The position numbers were made by a program, and so were the translations under genes. Below, piece after piece: positions 1-5,870 of a stretch of DNA of 42,410 bases. Origin of the DNA: Bacteroidales bacterium (GTDB lineage: Bacteria > Bacteroidota > Bacteroidia > Bacteroidales > F082). Below the pieces are notes generated by a model that saw only the letters and a program-made list of their open reading frames with translations, was not told the origin of the DNA and searched no databases. The stretch is from positions 1 to 42,410 of the forward strand of contig WFZS01000064.1 in NCBI GenBank assembly GCA_015489465.1, read 5' to 3'. How positions within the stretch are numbered: position 1 is the first letter of the stretch; each line of letters starts with the position of its first letter.

Positions 1-63
1 ATTAAAACGGTTGTTTTTCCTTACTTTCACTTAAATTTTTTTTTTAACCTAAAATAAACAATT

Positions 64-543
64 ATGAAAACCCTTAAAAAAATGAGATTTTTACTCTTAG
101 TAACTGTTGTTTTGTTTGCTTTGTCAAGTTGTAACAAAAAGGATTCCGGTCCGGGGAATTTCGGTTCCGGTACGGTTAAAGCAAAAATTGACGGCACTTC
201 CGTTACATTTAAAAATGTTACCGCTACAAAAGGTATCGGTTTAATATCAATTTCAGCCATTGATAAAGATGATAACAGTTTGTCTTTTACCATGCCTGCA
301 GATATCACCGAAGGAACTTATAATTTAAGTGATGAAAACAATGAAATTGTAATGATTTATGATACTAAAAATTCTGATAACGGTAGTTATTTTTCAGTTT
401 CAGGTGAAATGAAGATTACAAAACACAATAAAAACAGTAATAAATTACAAGCAACTTTTAATTTTACCGGCGAAAATTTTAACTCAAGTGCAGTTAACAT
501 AACCGACGGTAATATAGACGTAAAATACGAAGAAGCAAATTAA
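64..543 (+). CDS. Small exported lipoprotein (DUF6252-like), first of a tandem pair
   Basis: A 159-residue protein with a lipoprotein signal: a basic start, a hydrophobic stretch and lipobox LSSC with Cys23, so probably anchored in a membrane facing the periplasm or surface. The mature part is beta-rich and starts with a GTVKAKIDGTSVTFKN segment like that of small Bacteroidota DUF6252-type lipoproteins (recognised from memory). The next gene is a clear paralogue with the same order of motifs (VKAKI-G-SVTFKN, LSFT-P--I-EGTY-LSD, GGYF/GSYF, DIKYEEA/TEA). A second Met at residue 7 is a possible start. Function unknown; no catalytic motif is seen. It ends just before a strong terminator. Confidence 0.85.
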   Translation: MKTLKKMRFLLLVTVVLFALSSCNKKDSGPGNFGSGTVKAKIDGTSVTFKNVTATKGIGLISISAIDKDDNSLSFTMPADITEGTYNLSDENNEIVMIYDTKNSDNGSYFSVSGEMKITKHNKNSNKLQATFNFTGENFNSSAVNITDGNIDVKYEEAN

Positions 544-565
544 CTTTTTTATGTATTTAATTTAC

Positions 566-597
566 AAGGCTGTCTAAAAAGGGCAGCCTTTTTTGTT
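566..597 (+). terminator. Rho-independent terminator after first lipoprotein gene
   Basis: Stem AAGGCTG / CAGCCTT with a short A-rich loop, followed by a T-rich run (TTTTTTGTTTT). It separates the two paralogous lipoprotein genes, so they are probably transcribed independently. Confidence 0.8.
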
Positions 598-607
598 TTA
601 AGTTTTT

Positions 608-615
608 TAACTTTG
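608..615 (+). promoter_or_regulatory. Putative -7 promoter box for second lipoprotein gene
   Basis: TAACTTTG matches the Bacteroidota -7 consensus TAnnTTTG and ends 27 bases before the ATG at 643. No TTG lies at the preferred distance of about 19 bases, so the assignment rests on the -7 box and on its place between a terminator and a gene. Confidence 0.45.
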
Positions 616-642
616 TTTATAATTACCTAAAAACAAACCATT

Positions 643-1113
643 ATGCTTAATTTAAAGAATTTTAAAATTTTGCTTTTTATTACAGTAACTCTATTTGTTT
701 TAACAAGTTGCAACAAAGATGATAACCCGGGAACAGGAACGGTAAAAGCTAAAATCAACGGTTCTTCCGTAACATTCAAAAATATTACCGCTATAAAAGC
801 AAGTGAATTGATAACCATATCCGCCGAAAACAATAAAAAAGACAAATCTCTGTCTTTCACAATTCCGGGGAAAATTTCAGAAGGAACTTATGATTTGAGT
901 GACGACAATGATGCCATTTTAATTATTTACGAAAACGGCAACAGTGAAACCGGAGGTTATTTTGCAACTTCCGGAGAATTAAAAATAACCAACCACGACA
1001 AAAACAAAAATAAATTAGAAGGGAGTTTTCACTTTAAAGGTGAAAATTTTGCCGGTAACAGCGTAGAAGTAACCGATGGCAAATTAGACATAAAATACAC
1101 GGAAGCGAAATAA
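643..1113 (+). CDS. Small exported lipoprotein (DUF6252-like), second of a tandem pair
   Basis: A 156-residue paralogue of the gene just upstream. Lipobox LTSC with Cys23, then a short Asp/Asn-rich linker and the same beta-rich domain (GTVKAKINGSSVTFKN; LSFTIPGKISEGTYDLSD). The leaders of the two genes also look alike (ACCTAAAA, then ATAAAC or ACAAAC, then ATTATG), so the duplication probably included the 5' region. Likely membrane-anchored; function unknown. Its own terminator follows. Confidence 0.85.
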   Translation: MLNLKNFKILLFITVTLFVLTSCNKDDNPGTGTVKAKINGSSVTFKNITAIKASELITISAENNKKDKSLSFTIPGKISEGTYDLSDDNDAILIIYENGNSETGGYFATSGELKITNHDKNKNKLEGSFHFKGENFAGNSVEVTDGKLDIKYTEAK

Positions 1114-1136
1114 CTTTTTCGGTGTAATAAAAATCA

Positions 1137-1171
1137 AAGGCTGCCTTTTACTGACAGCCTTCTTTCTTTTT
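1137..1171 (+). terminator. Rho-independent terminator after second lipoprotein gene
   Basis: Stem AAGGCTG / CAGCCTT with an 11-base loop, then a pyrimidine-rich tail. The stem is identical to that of the terminator after the first paralogue, so the terminator was probably duplicated with the gene. Confidence 0.75.
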
Positions 1172-1174
1172 AAG

Positions 1175-1246
1175 TGACCCCGACGGGATTCGAACCCATA
1201 TCATCAGAACCGGAATCTGACATTCTATCCGTTGAACTACGGGGCC
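1175..1246 (-). tRNA. tRNA-Arg (anticodon CCG)
   Basis: On the minus strand the 72 nt fold as a tRNA: acceptor GGCCCCG pairs with CGGGGTC, the D arm holds AACGGATA, the anticodon stem TCAGA/TCTGA encloses TTCCGGT (anticodon CCG), and the T loop is TTCGAAT. The discriminator is A and CCA is not encoded. It reads the Arg codon CGG. Confidence 0.95.
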
Positions 1247-1263
1247 GTAATATTAACGGGATG

Positions 1264-1271
1264 CAAAAATA
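1264..1271 (-). promoter_or_regulatory. Putative -7 promoter box for tRNA-Arg
   Basis: Read on the minus strand the bases are TATTTTTG, matching TAnnTTTG, 17 bases before the tRNA. The nearest TTG upstream is 24 bases away, a little too far for the usual -33 element. Confidence 0.4.
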
Positions 1272-1318
1272 ACAAATAAAAGATTTTTTATTTTACAAAT
1301 AAGACAAACTTATTAAAA

Positions 1319-1356
1319 ATAAAAAAACCACTGAAATTTAGCATAACAGTGGTTAA
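1319..1356 (-). terminator. Minus-strand terminator downstream of the ssrA tail copy
   Basis: Stem AACCACTG / CAGTGGTT followed on the minus strand by a run of T residues. It lies beyond the second copy of the ssrA 3' tail (1371-1386). A likely reading is that this is the original ssrA terminator and that the terminator at 1420-1445 belongs to the sequence lying between the two tails. Confidence 0.65.
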
Positions 1357-1370
1357 AAAATATTTTTACG

Positions 1371-1399
1371 TGGAGCCGGAGGGATTAATTTCATTGATC
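1371..1399 (-). repeat. Second copy of ssrA 3' tail with junction palindrome
   Basis: Read on the minus strand this is GATCAATGAAATTAATCC followed by CTCCGGCTCCA. The last 16 bases (1371-1386) match the ssrA 3' end (1534-1549) at 15 of 16 positions. The first part, GATCAATGAA(A/G)TTAATCCCTC, recurs with one mismatch downstream of tRNA-Ser at 4889-4909. The spacing from tail to tail is 163 bp. The 17-base core GATCAATGAAATTAATC is an imperfect palindrome, as recombinase binding sites often are. No integrase gene is nearby. Confidence 0.7.
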
Positions 1400-1419
1400 A
1401 CGGTATTGGGGGAGTGCAA

Positions 1420-1445
1420 TAAAAAAAAAGACCGCTTTGCGGTCT
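1420..1445 (-). terminator. Minus-strand terminator downstream of ssrA
   Basis: Stem AGACCGC / GCGGTCT with a three-base loop. On the minus strand the hairpin is followed by nine or more T residues. It lies about 90 bases past the tmRNA 3' end, inside the segment flanked by the two ssrA tail copies. That segment also holds hairpins GTACAC/GTGTAC (1507-1523) and AGTTTTTAAAA/TTTTAAAAACT (1454-1498). Confidence 0.85.
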
Positions 1446-1533
1446 CGTCTAATAGTTTTTAAAACACTTACAAGCAAGCCGGAGACTTTTTAAAAACTTT
1501 TATCCGGTACACTTAGTGTGTACTTTCTTATTG

Positions 1534-1930
1534 TGGAGCTGGAGGGATTCGAACCCTCGTCCACACAAGGAACAGACATGCTTTCTACATGCTTAGCTTG
1601 TTATTGATTTTCGTGTGGAAACCGGGAACAAGCACCCAATTTTCCACCTTAGCCTCTTAAATTCTCGTTTCGCTTTAGAGGCGTCAGCGAAACCAGCCTG
1701 AACTTACTTGCGATCCGTTTACCGGGCCGGAATCAGGCATCTCCACCCGCGGACCGTCTCGTCCCGCTACCTTGTAACGGGATAAAGCCAATCTACTATA
1801 CTTCGATTAGGCTGCGAGAGCGTAATTTGATTCGCCAATTATTTTTTTGCGACACTGATTAACGAGCTTTATCGCATTGCTCGGCATGCTTACATGACCA
1901 TTCATCTTGCTGTCAAAACCGGTCAGCCCC
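1534..1930 (-). ncRNA. ssrA: Transfer-messenger RNA (tmRNA)
   Basis: Rescues stalled ribosomes by adding a degradation tag to unfinished proteins, with SmpB. On the minus strand the 5' end is GGGGCTGACCGGTTTTGACA, a standard tmRNA start, and the 3' end is a TTCGAAT T-arm followed by CAGCTCC, which pairs with GGGGCTG, then discriminator A. CCA is not encoded. The tag frame (1807-1836) reads GESNYALAA-stop with resume codon GGC, in line with the G-first tags known in Bacteroidota. The frame through the upstream GCA, which would be the resume codon in E. coli, reaches a TAA after two Lys codons, so GGC is the sensible choice. Length 397 nt. Confidence 0.97.
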
Positions 1931-1960
1931 TTATGTCAATTATTTTAAAAGAACACGGTG

Positions 1961-1991
1961 CAAAGGTAATAAATCTTCGCACCCTCAACAA
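1961..1991 (-). promoter_or_regulatory. Promoter of ssrA
   Basis: On the minus strand TACCTTTG (1961-1968) matches TAnnTTTG, and a TTG lies 20 bases upstream (1989-1991; another at 17 bases). Predicted transcription start is about 25 bases before the mature 5' end, leaving a short leader for RNase P to remove. Confidence 0.65.
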
Positions 1992-2014
1992 TCAAATATC
2001 GTGCCTGTTTTGAC

Positions 2015-3034
2015 TTATGAAAATTTATCCGGTGCCAATTCGGAAAAATATTTTTTACCTTTCAAATACCGGTCAATAACTATATTGCCATTATAAATTT
2101 TTGACACCTTGGTTTGTTTTATATTTTTTCTTTTCCGTCTTAATTTTCCCAGACCGGAATAAAAAGCAAAATGAGCTTTTATTACTGCTAAAGTATCCTT
2201 ATAATGACCTTCCGTTAAAAATTTAATTCCGGCTAAACCGTCAAGAAAAAGTCTTGCGATAATAACTTTCCATATCCTGTCGGAAGGCAAATTTTTGTAT
2301 AACAGATAAAAATTATTTCTGAAATTCAAAAATGTTTTTCGCGCCGAACTTTTAGGGAGTGTTCCTCCTCCTACATGATAAACCAACGATTCAGGAGTAA
2401 ACATAACCTTGTAACCGTTGTTTTTAAGCCTCCAACAAAAATCTATTTCTTCCATGTGGGCAAAAAAATCATCATCAAGTCCGCCTATTTTATGATATAC
2501 ATCGGACCTGACAAACATACAAGCACCCGTTGCCCAAAATATCTCGGTAATATTATCATATTGCCCCTCGTCCTTTTCAAGGTTCATGAATATTCTCCCC
2601 CGGCAAAAAGGATATCCGTAGTTATCGATAAATCCTCCTGCCGCTCCTGCATATTCGAATTTATCTCTTTCAAAATAAGACAAAAGTTTGGGTTGGCAAG
2701 CTCCTATAGTTTCATCGGATTCCATAAGGTCAATAACGGGTTTTATCCAGTTATCAGTAACCTCAACATCGGAATTAAGTAAAACATAATAACCGGCTTT
2801 TATTTTTTTTAAAGCCATGTTATATCCGCCGGCAAAACCGTAATTTTTATCATGTATCAGCAAGTTAACTTCCGGAAACTCGTTTTTCAAAAGTTCCACG
2901 GAGTTGTCGGATGAGTTGTTGTCGGCAACCCAAATTTCAGCATCATTCTTGCTTTTTTCAATAACAACAGGGAGAAATTCTTTTAAAAATTTCTCCCCGT
3001 TATAATTTAATATGACTACGGCTACTTTTGTCAA
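2015..3034 (-). CDS. Family 2 glycosyltransferase (rhamnosyltransferase-like)
   Basis: A 339-residue GT-A fold enzyme predicted to move a sugar from a nucleotide donor onto a surface glycan acceptor. It opens with VAVVILNYNG, has ADNNSSDNS near residue 38, NYGFAGGYN near 64 and the metal-binding NSD at 87-89, then a second conserved block with ATGACMFVR and EEIDFCWRLKNNGY, typical of WbbL/rhamnosyltransferase-type GT2 proteins. The C-terminus is basic with hydrophobic stretches that may attach it to the inner face of the membrane. The start codon is TTG: the frame is closed by TGA two codons upstream and no ATG fits the conserved N-terminus. It follows the GWxTD gene on the same strand; donor and acceptor cannot be told. 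Confidence 0.9.
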   Translation of the reverse strand: MTKVAVVILNYNGEKFLKEFLPVVIEKSKNDAEIWVADNNSSDNSVELLKNEFPEVNLLIHDKNYGFAGGYNMALKKIKAGYYVLLNSDVEVTDNWIKPVIDLMESDETIGACQPKLLSYFERDKFEYAGAAGGFIDNYGYPFCRGRIFMNLEKDEGQYDNITEIFWATGACMFVRSDVYHKIGGLDDDFFAHMEEIDFCWRLKNNGYKVMFTPESLVYHVGGGTLPKSSARKTFLNFRNNFYLLYKNLPSDRIWKVIIARLFLDGLAGIKFLTEGHYKDTLAVIKAHFAFYSGLGKLRRKRKNIKQTKVSKIYNGNIVIDRYLKGKKYFSELAPDKFS

Positions 3035-3082
3035 TTGTCAACTTTTTTTAATCGGTATGCGGCAAATTTAACCTAAATTGAT

Positions 3083-4540
3083 TTATCGCGGATGATAATA
3101 ATAATCCGAAGATTCGTTACCCCAAGCATCCGGTTGATTTACCTTATCCGCAACGTTTACCGGATATAAAACACGTTTATAAACAATATACTGCCATTGA
3201 TAATTTGATAATTCACCCAAAGCATCCGAATGTATCAACACAAAGTCATTGGTAACAATATCACGTGAATAAAATACAAACTTTTTATTTCTCTGCCCTT
3301 TTAAGTTGTAATAATGCCATATTTCATAAGGATATGCCGCCGGTTCGTTATAATGCTGCGAAACAACATCAGGCTGGCCGTATTGCAAAAACACACGTCC
3401 TCTATCCGTCAGGAAACCCGGACGTGAAACGGATTTAAATTTCTTATTTGCATAGTCAACCAATTTTTTATAATCATCCCAAGCTTTCTCGGGGTTATTT
3501 TTATCACGTGTTATCCAAAAATTCAAAAAATATTTTTTCATGGTTTCAATATCACCGTCTTTTATTAGGGATTCGGCATATTTTTTCTCAAAATCAGTAG
3601 AAATGGGAAAAGTAAATCTGATATATTGTGCAAGGGTATCCATATTATTTATTTTTCCGGCAAAAGTATTATCGGTATTAAATGCCAAAAGTGACGGAAG
3701 ATTGAAATTAACATTTGGATTAAACCGTTGAAAAAATGTACTCTTCGTAGCCAAAACATCATTTTTTTTGTTACGCACTTCCAATATCAGAAGGTAATTT
3801 CCGGTAGGCAATTTGGAAATGTCAAAAGTTTTCAAAACAGGTTGAACAACAGAAGGATTCATTCGTTTATACTGGAAATAATCATCAAGTTTTTTGTCAA
3901 TTTCATAAGGTCTTATATAGGTAAACAAGGCATAACTTTCATTATTTAAAACCTTTTCGGTATTATATATTTCAGCATAAAAAGAGAGATTATTTACATC
4001 TTCAGGATAATAATTGAAAACATACGGAATAATTTTATACCCGCTTTTTGTCAATATCGATTCATTGTCCGATTTTTCGTAATTCGCCACAAACTCAACA
4101 TCGGAAAATGCAATACTATCGGGGAGCTTTTTGATAGTAACCATAGTATTTACCTTGAAAGGATCTTTATCTGAATTGGCATCACTAATTTTCAAGTTCA
4201 TTTTATATTCACCGGGAGAAAGTCCATACCTCTGTACATCCAAAAAGTTTAATGGCGGTGTCAACGTATCTTTTCTGGGAGGACTTTTCAATTCGTATTT
4301 GTTAAAATTTACTACGCTGTCGTTTTTTGAAAATATTATTTGTATATCGATTTTACCGTACCATTTACCGTCTTCTCCCTTTACATATTTGATACTGCTG
4401 CCTTTTACGGTTAAATATGTCTCCAAATAACTTTTCCCTTCGGGGGTATAAAATGAAGCGTATGACATGTATGCTTTAAGACCCGCAGCATAAATATTAA
4501 GGTTTAAAAGCATAAATATTAATAAAGCAAAAACTCTCAT
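3083..4540 (-). CDS. Exported GWxTD-domain-family protein
   Basis: 485 residues with a signal peptide (hydrophobic to about residue 18, AAG cleavage region), so periplasmic or outer-membrane associated. Residues 1-280 look like beta-sandwich repeats (SPGEYKMNLKISD and LPTGNYLLILEVR are repeat-like). The C-terminal block from about 335 (YFLNFWITRDKNNPEKAWDDY, DYANKKF, TDRGRVFLQYGQPD, YEIWHYY) matches the GWxTD family found in Bacteroidota and Acidobacteria. The family signature is GFLTD (375-379), with Phe replacing Trp. No biochemical role is established for the family to my knowledge. Possibly co-transcribed with the glycosyltransferase 48 bases downstream. Confidence 0.85.
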   Translation of the reverse strand: MRVFALLIFMLLNLNIYAAGLKAYMSYASFYTPEGKSYLETYLTVKGSSIKYVKGEDGKWYGKIDIQIIFSKNDSVVNFNKYELKSPPRKDTLTPPLNFLDVQRYGLSPGEYKMNLKISDANSDKDPFKVNTMVTIKKLPDSIAFSDVEFVANYEKSDNESILTKSGYKIIPYVFNYYPEDVNNLSFYAEIYNTEKVLNNESYALFTYIRPYEIDKKLDDYFQYKRMNPSVVQPVLKTFDISKLPTGNYLLILEVRNKKNDVLATKSTFFQRFNPNVNFNLPSLLAFNTDNTFAGKINNMDTLAQYIRFTFPISTDFEKKYAESLIKDGDIETMKKYFLNFWITRDKNNPEKAWDDYKKLVDYANKKFKSVSRPGFLTDRGRVFLQYGQPDVVSQHYNEPAAYPYEIWHYYNLKGQRNKKFVFYSRDIVTNDFVLIHSDALGELSNYQWQYIVYKRVLYPVNVADKVNQPDAWGNESSDYYYHPR

Positions 4541-4561
4541 AACGTAAACTTATTTGTTTGA

Positions 4562-4569
4562 CAAAGATA
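4562..4569 (-). promoter_or_regulatory. Putative -7 promoter box for the GWxTD gene
   Basis: Minus-strand TATCTTTG matches TAnnTTTG and ends 21 bases before the ATG. No TTG lies at the favoured upstream distance. Confidence 0.4.
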
Positions 4570-4651
4570 ATGTTATAAACATACAAAAACCGGGCAATTT
4601 TCATGATATGAAAAAAATTTTTAAAATTTATTTTCGGAATAAAAAAAGTTC

Positions 4652-4659
4652 TATTTTTG
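4652..4659 (+). promoter_or_regulatory. Promoter box placing tRNA-Ser start at its 5' end
   Basis: TATTTTTG matches TAnnTTTG and ends 4 bases before the first base of mature tRNA-Ser. With the usual spacing between -7 box and transcription start, the transcript would begin at the mature 5' end, needing little or no 5' trimming. No clear TTG -33 element. Confidence 0.5.
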
Positions 4660-4663
4660 CCGC

Positions 4664-4748
4664 GGAGAGTTGGCAGAGTGGTCGAATGCGGCGGTCTTGA
4701 AAACCGTTGACCCGCAAGGGTCCGGGGGTTCGAATCCCTCACTCTCCG
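4664..4748 (+). tRNA. tRNA-Ser (anticodon TGA)
   Basis: 85 nt with acceptor GGAGAGT / ACTCTCC, discriminator G, an anticodon loop CTTGAAA giving anticodon TGA, the long variable arm expected of tRNA-Ser (GACCCGCAAGGGTC), and a TTCGAAT T loop. CCA is not encoded. Its last 16 bases plus the next base recur exactly at 4902-4918. Confidence 0.96.
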
Positions 4749-4888
4749 CAAAAAGAAACCTACGACGACAGTCGTGGGTTTTTGTTTTTTAAGCGTGCCG
4801 AACAAGTTCGGTTAAGTATAAAAAAATAAAAACCCGAAAACCTCGTCAGAGGTTTAAGTTTCTATGCTTGCTCAGGACATCCAAACGG
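4749..4888 (+). other. Hairpin-rich spacer between the two tRNA-Ser tails
   Basis: Non-coding sequence bounded by the tRNA-Ser gene and a perfect copy of its tail. After the terminator it holds two more hairpins: CCGAAC/GTTCGG (4798-4811) and AAACCTC/GAGGTTT (4838-4855). No open reading frame fits it. The matching segment after ssrA is of similar size and also has three hairpins, but I see no long sequence identity between the two interiors. Confidence 0.5.
4758..4790 (+). terminator. Terminator after tRNA-Ser
   Basis: Nine-base-pair stem ACCTACGAC / GTCGTGGGT (one T-G pair) with loop GACA, followed by TTTTTGTTTTTT. Confidence 0.85.
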
Positions 4889-4918
4889 GATCAATGAAGT
4901 TAATCCCTCACTCTCCGC
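4889..4918 (+). repeat. Second copy of tRNA-Ser 3' tail with junction palindrome
   Basis: GATCAATGAAGTTAATCC followed by CTCACTCTCCGC. Bases 4902-4918 are a perfect 17-base copy of the tRNA-Ser 3' end (4733-4749), 169 bp away. The preceding GATCAATGAAGTT matches the junction beside the ssrA tail copy, while each tail matches its own upstream gene. A weak stem TGTAAA/TTTACA with T-rich sequence (4949-4980) follows and may be the original terminator. I see nothing else between here and 5100. Confidence 0.7.
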
Positions 4919-5100
4919 CAACTGACAAAGAATACAAAAGCAAACCGCTGTAAACACCACATTTACATTGATTTTTGTTTTTAGCAAAACCAATTAAATG
5001 CATTTAAAAGCAAAATTTTTACTGGTAAATAGGTGGACGAAAAAATAAAGACGAAAAATTAAACAGGATAAAAAAAACCGAGAAATTCCTCCTCGTAATT

Positions 5101-5841
5101 TTACTCTCGTAATATACGCTTTAAAAACAGTTCTTTTTTACGGCGTGATATTTCCACTTCCGAACCGTCGCTCATAACGGCTGTTCCACCATCACCCTTT
5201 ATGTATTGTTCTACATGGTTGAGATTTATAAGGTGTGATTGATGTACCCTGACAAAAGAGTCGTTTTTAAGCATCTCCTCATATTCTTTAAGGGTCCGTG
5301 TTACGATAATTTTTTCGTTGGTTTGTAAATAAAAAATGGTGTAATTATTATCCGACTCGCATCTTACTATATACTGAACCTTCACAAACCGGTATCCGTT
5401 CAATGTTGGCAATGCTATTTTCGAGATGTTTTTACTGTTTTTAAGCAGGTTATTAATTCGTTCAAAAGCCTGATTTTTTTCCGGCGACAATTTTTTAACC
5501 TTTTCCACCGCTTCAATAAGCAATTGCGGATCAATGGGTTTTAAAATGTAATCTATGGCGCTGAATTTAATGGCTTTTATTGCATATTGTTCGTAAGCGG
5601 TAACAAAAATGACTTGAAATGTAATTTTAGCAAATTTTTCAAGCAATGTAAACCCTGTACCGTCCGGCATTTGAACATCCAGAAATACAAGGTCAGGGTT
5701 GGTTTTTTTAATCAACTTGACTCCCGAAGCAACATTATCCGCTTCCCCGGCAATTTCTATATCCGTGCCGTAATTTTTTACTATGTTGGATATTACATTC
5801 CGGCTTTCAGCTTCATCGTCTATTATTACCGCTTTTATCAT
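5101..5841 (-). CDS. LytTR-family response regulator
   Basis: 246 residues. Residues 1-120 form a receiver domain: acidic pair DD at 8-9, phospho-acceptor Asp55 in LVFLDVQMPDG, then FVTAYEQYAIKAIKF carrying the conserved Thr and Lys. Residues from about 145 to the end form a LytTR DNA-binding domain (RFVKVQYIVRCESDNNYT, VRVHQSHLINLNHVEQY). Such proteins bind DNA as phosphorylated dimers and control transcription. The gene begins 29 bases after the kinase gene on the same strand, so the two form a cognate pair. Targets cannot be read from the sequence. Confidence 0.95.
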   Translation of the reverse strand: MIKAVIIDDEAESRNVISNIVKNYGTDIEIAGEADNVASGVKLIKKTNPDLVFLDVQMPDGTGFTLLEKFAKITFQVIFVTAYEQYAIKAIKFSAIDYILKPIDPQLLIEAVEKVKKLSPEKNQAFERINNLLKNSKNISKIALPTLNGYRFVKVQYIVRCESDNNYTIFYLQTNEKIIVTRTLKEYEEMLKNDSFVRVHQSHLINLNHVEQYIKGDGGTAVMSDGSEVEISRRKKELFLKRILRE

Positions 5842-5870
5842 AACTTGTAAAGATAAAAAATATCGGAGAA

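Noticed and set aside
1371-1402. A degenerate tRNA gene
   Set aside because: Only the 3' tail is present; no D arm or anticodon arm can be found in the adjoining sequence, and the same junction occurs after tRNA-Ser.
1800-1860. GCA as the tmRNA resume codon, as in E. coli
   Set aside because: That frame meets TAA after two Lys codons; the GGC frame gives the expected GESNYALAA tag.
4497-4805. A 102-codon minus-strand frame across tRNA-Ser
   Set aside because: It reads through the tRNA gene, its terminator and the promoter of the GWxTD gene; it is an antisense shadow.
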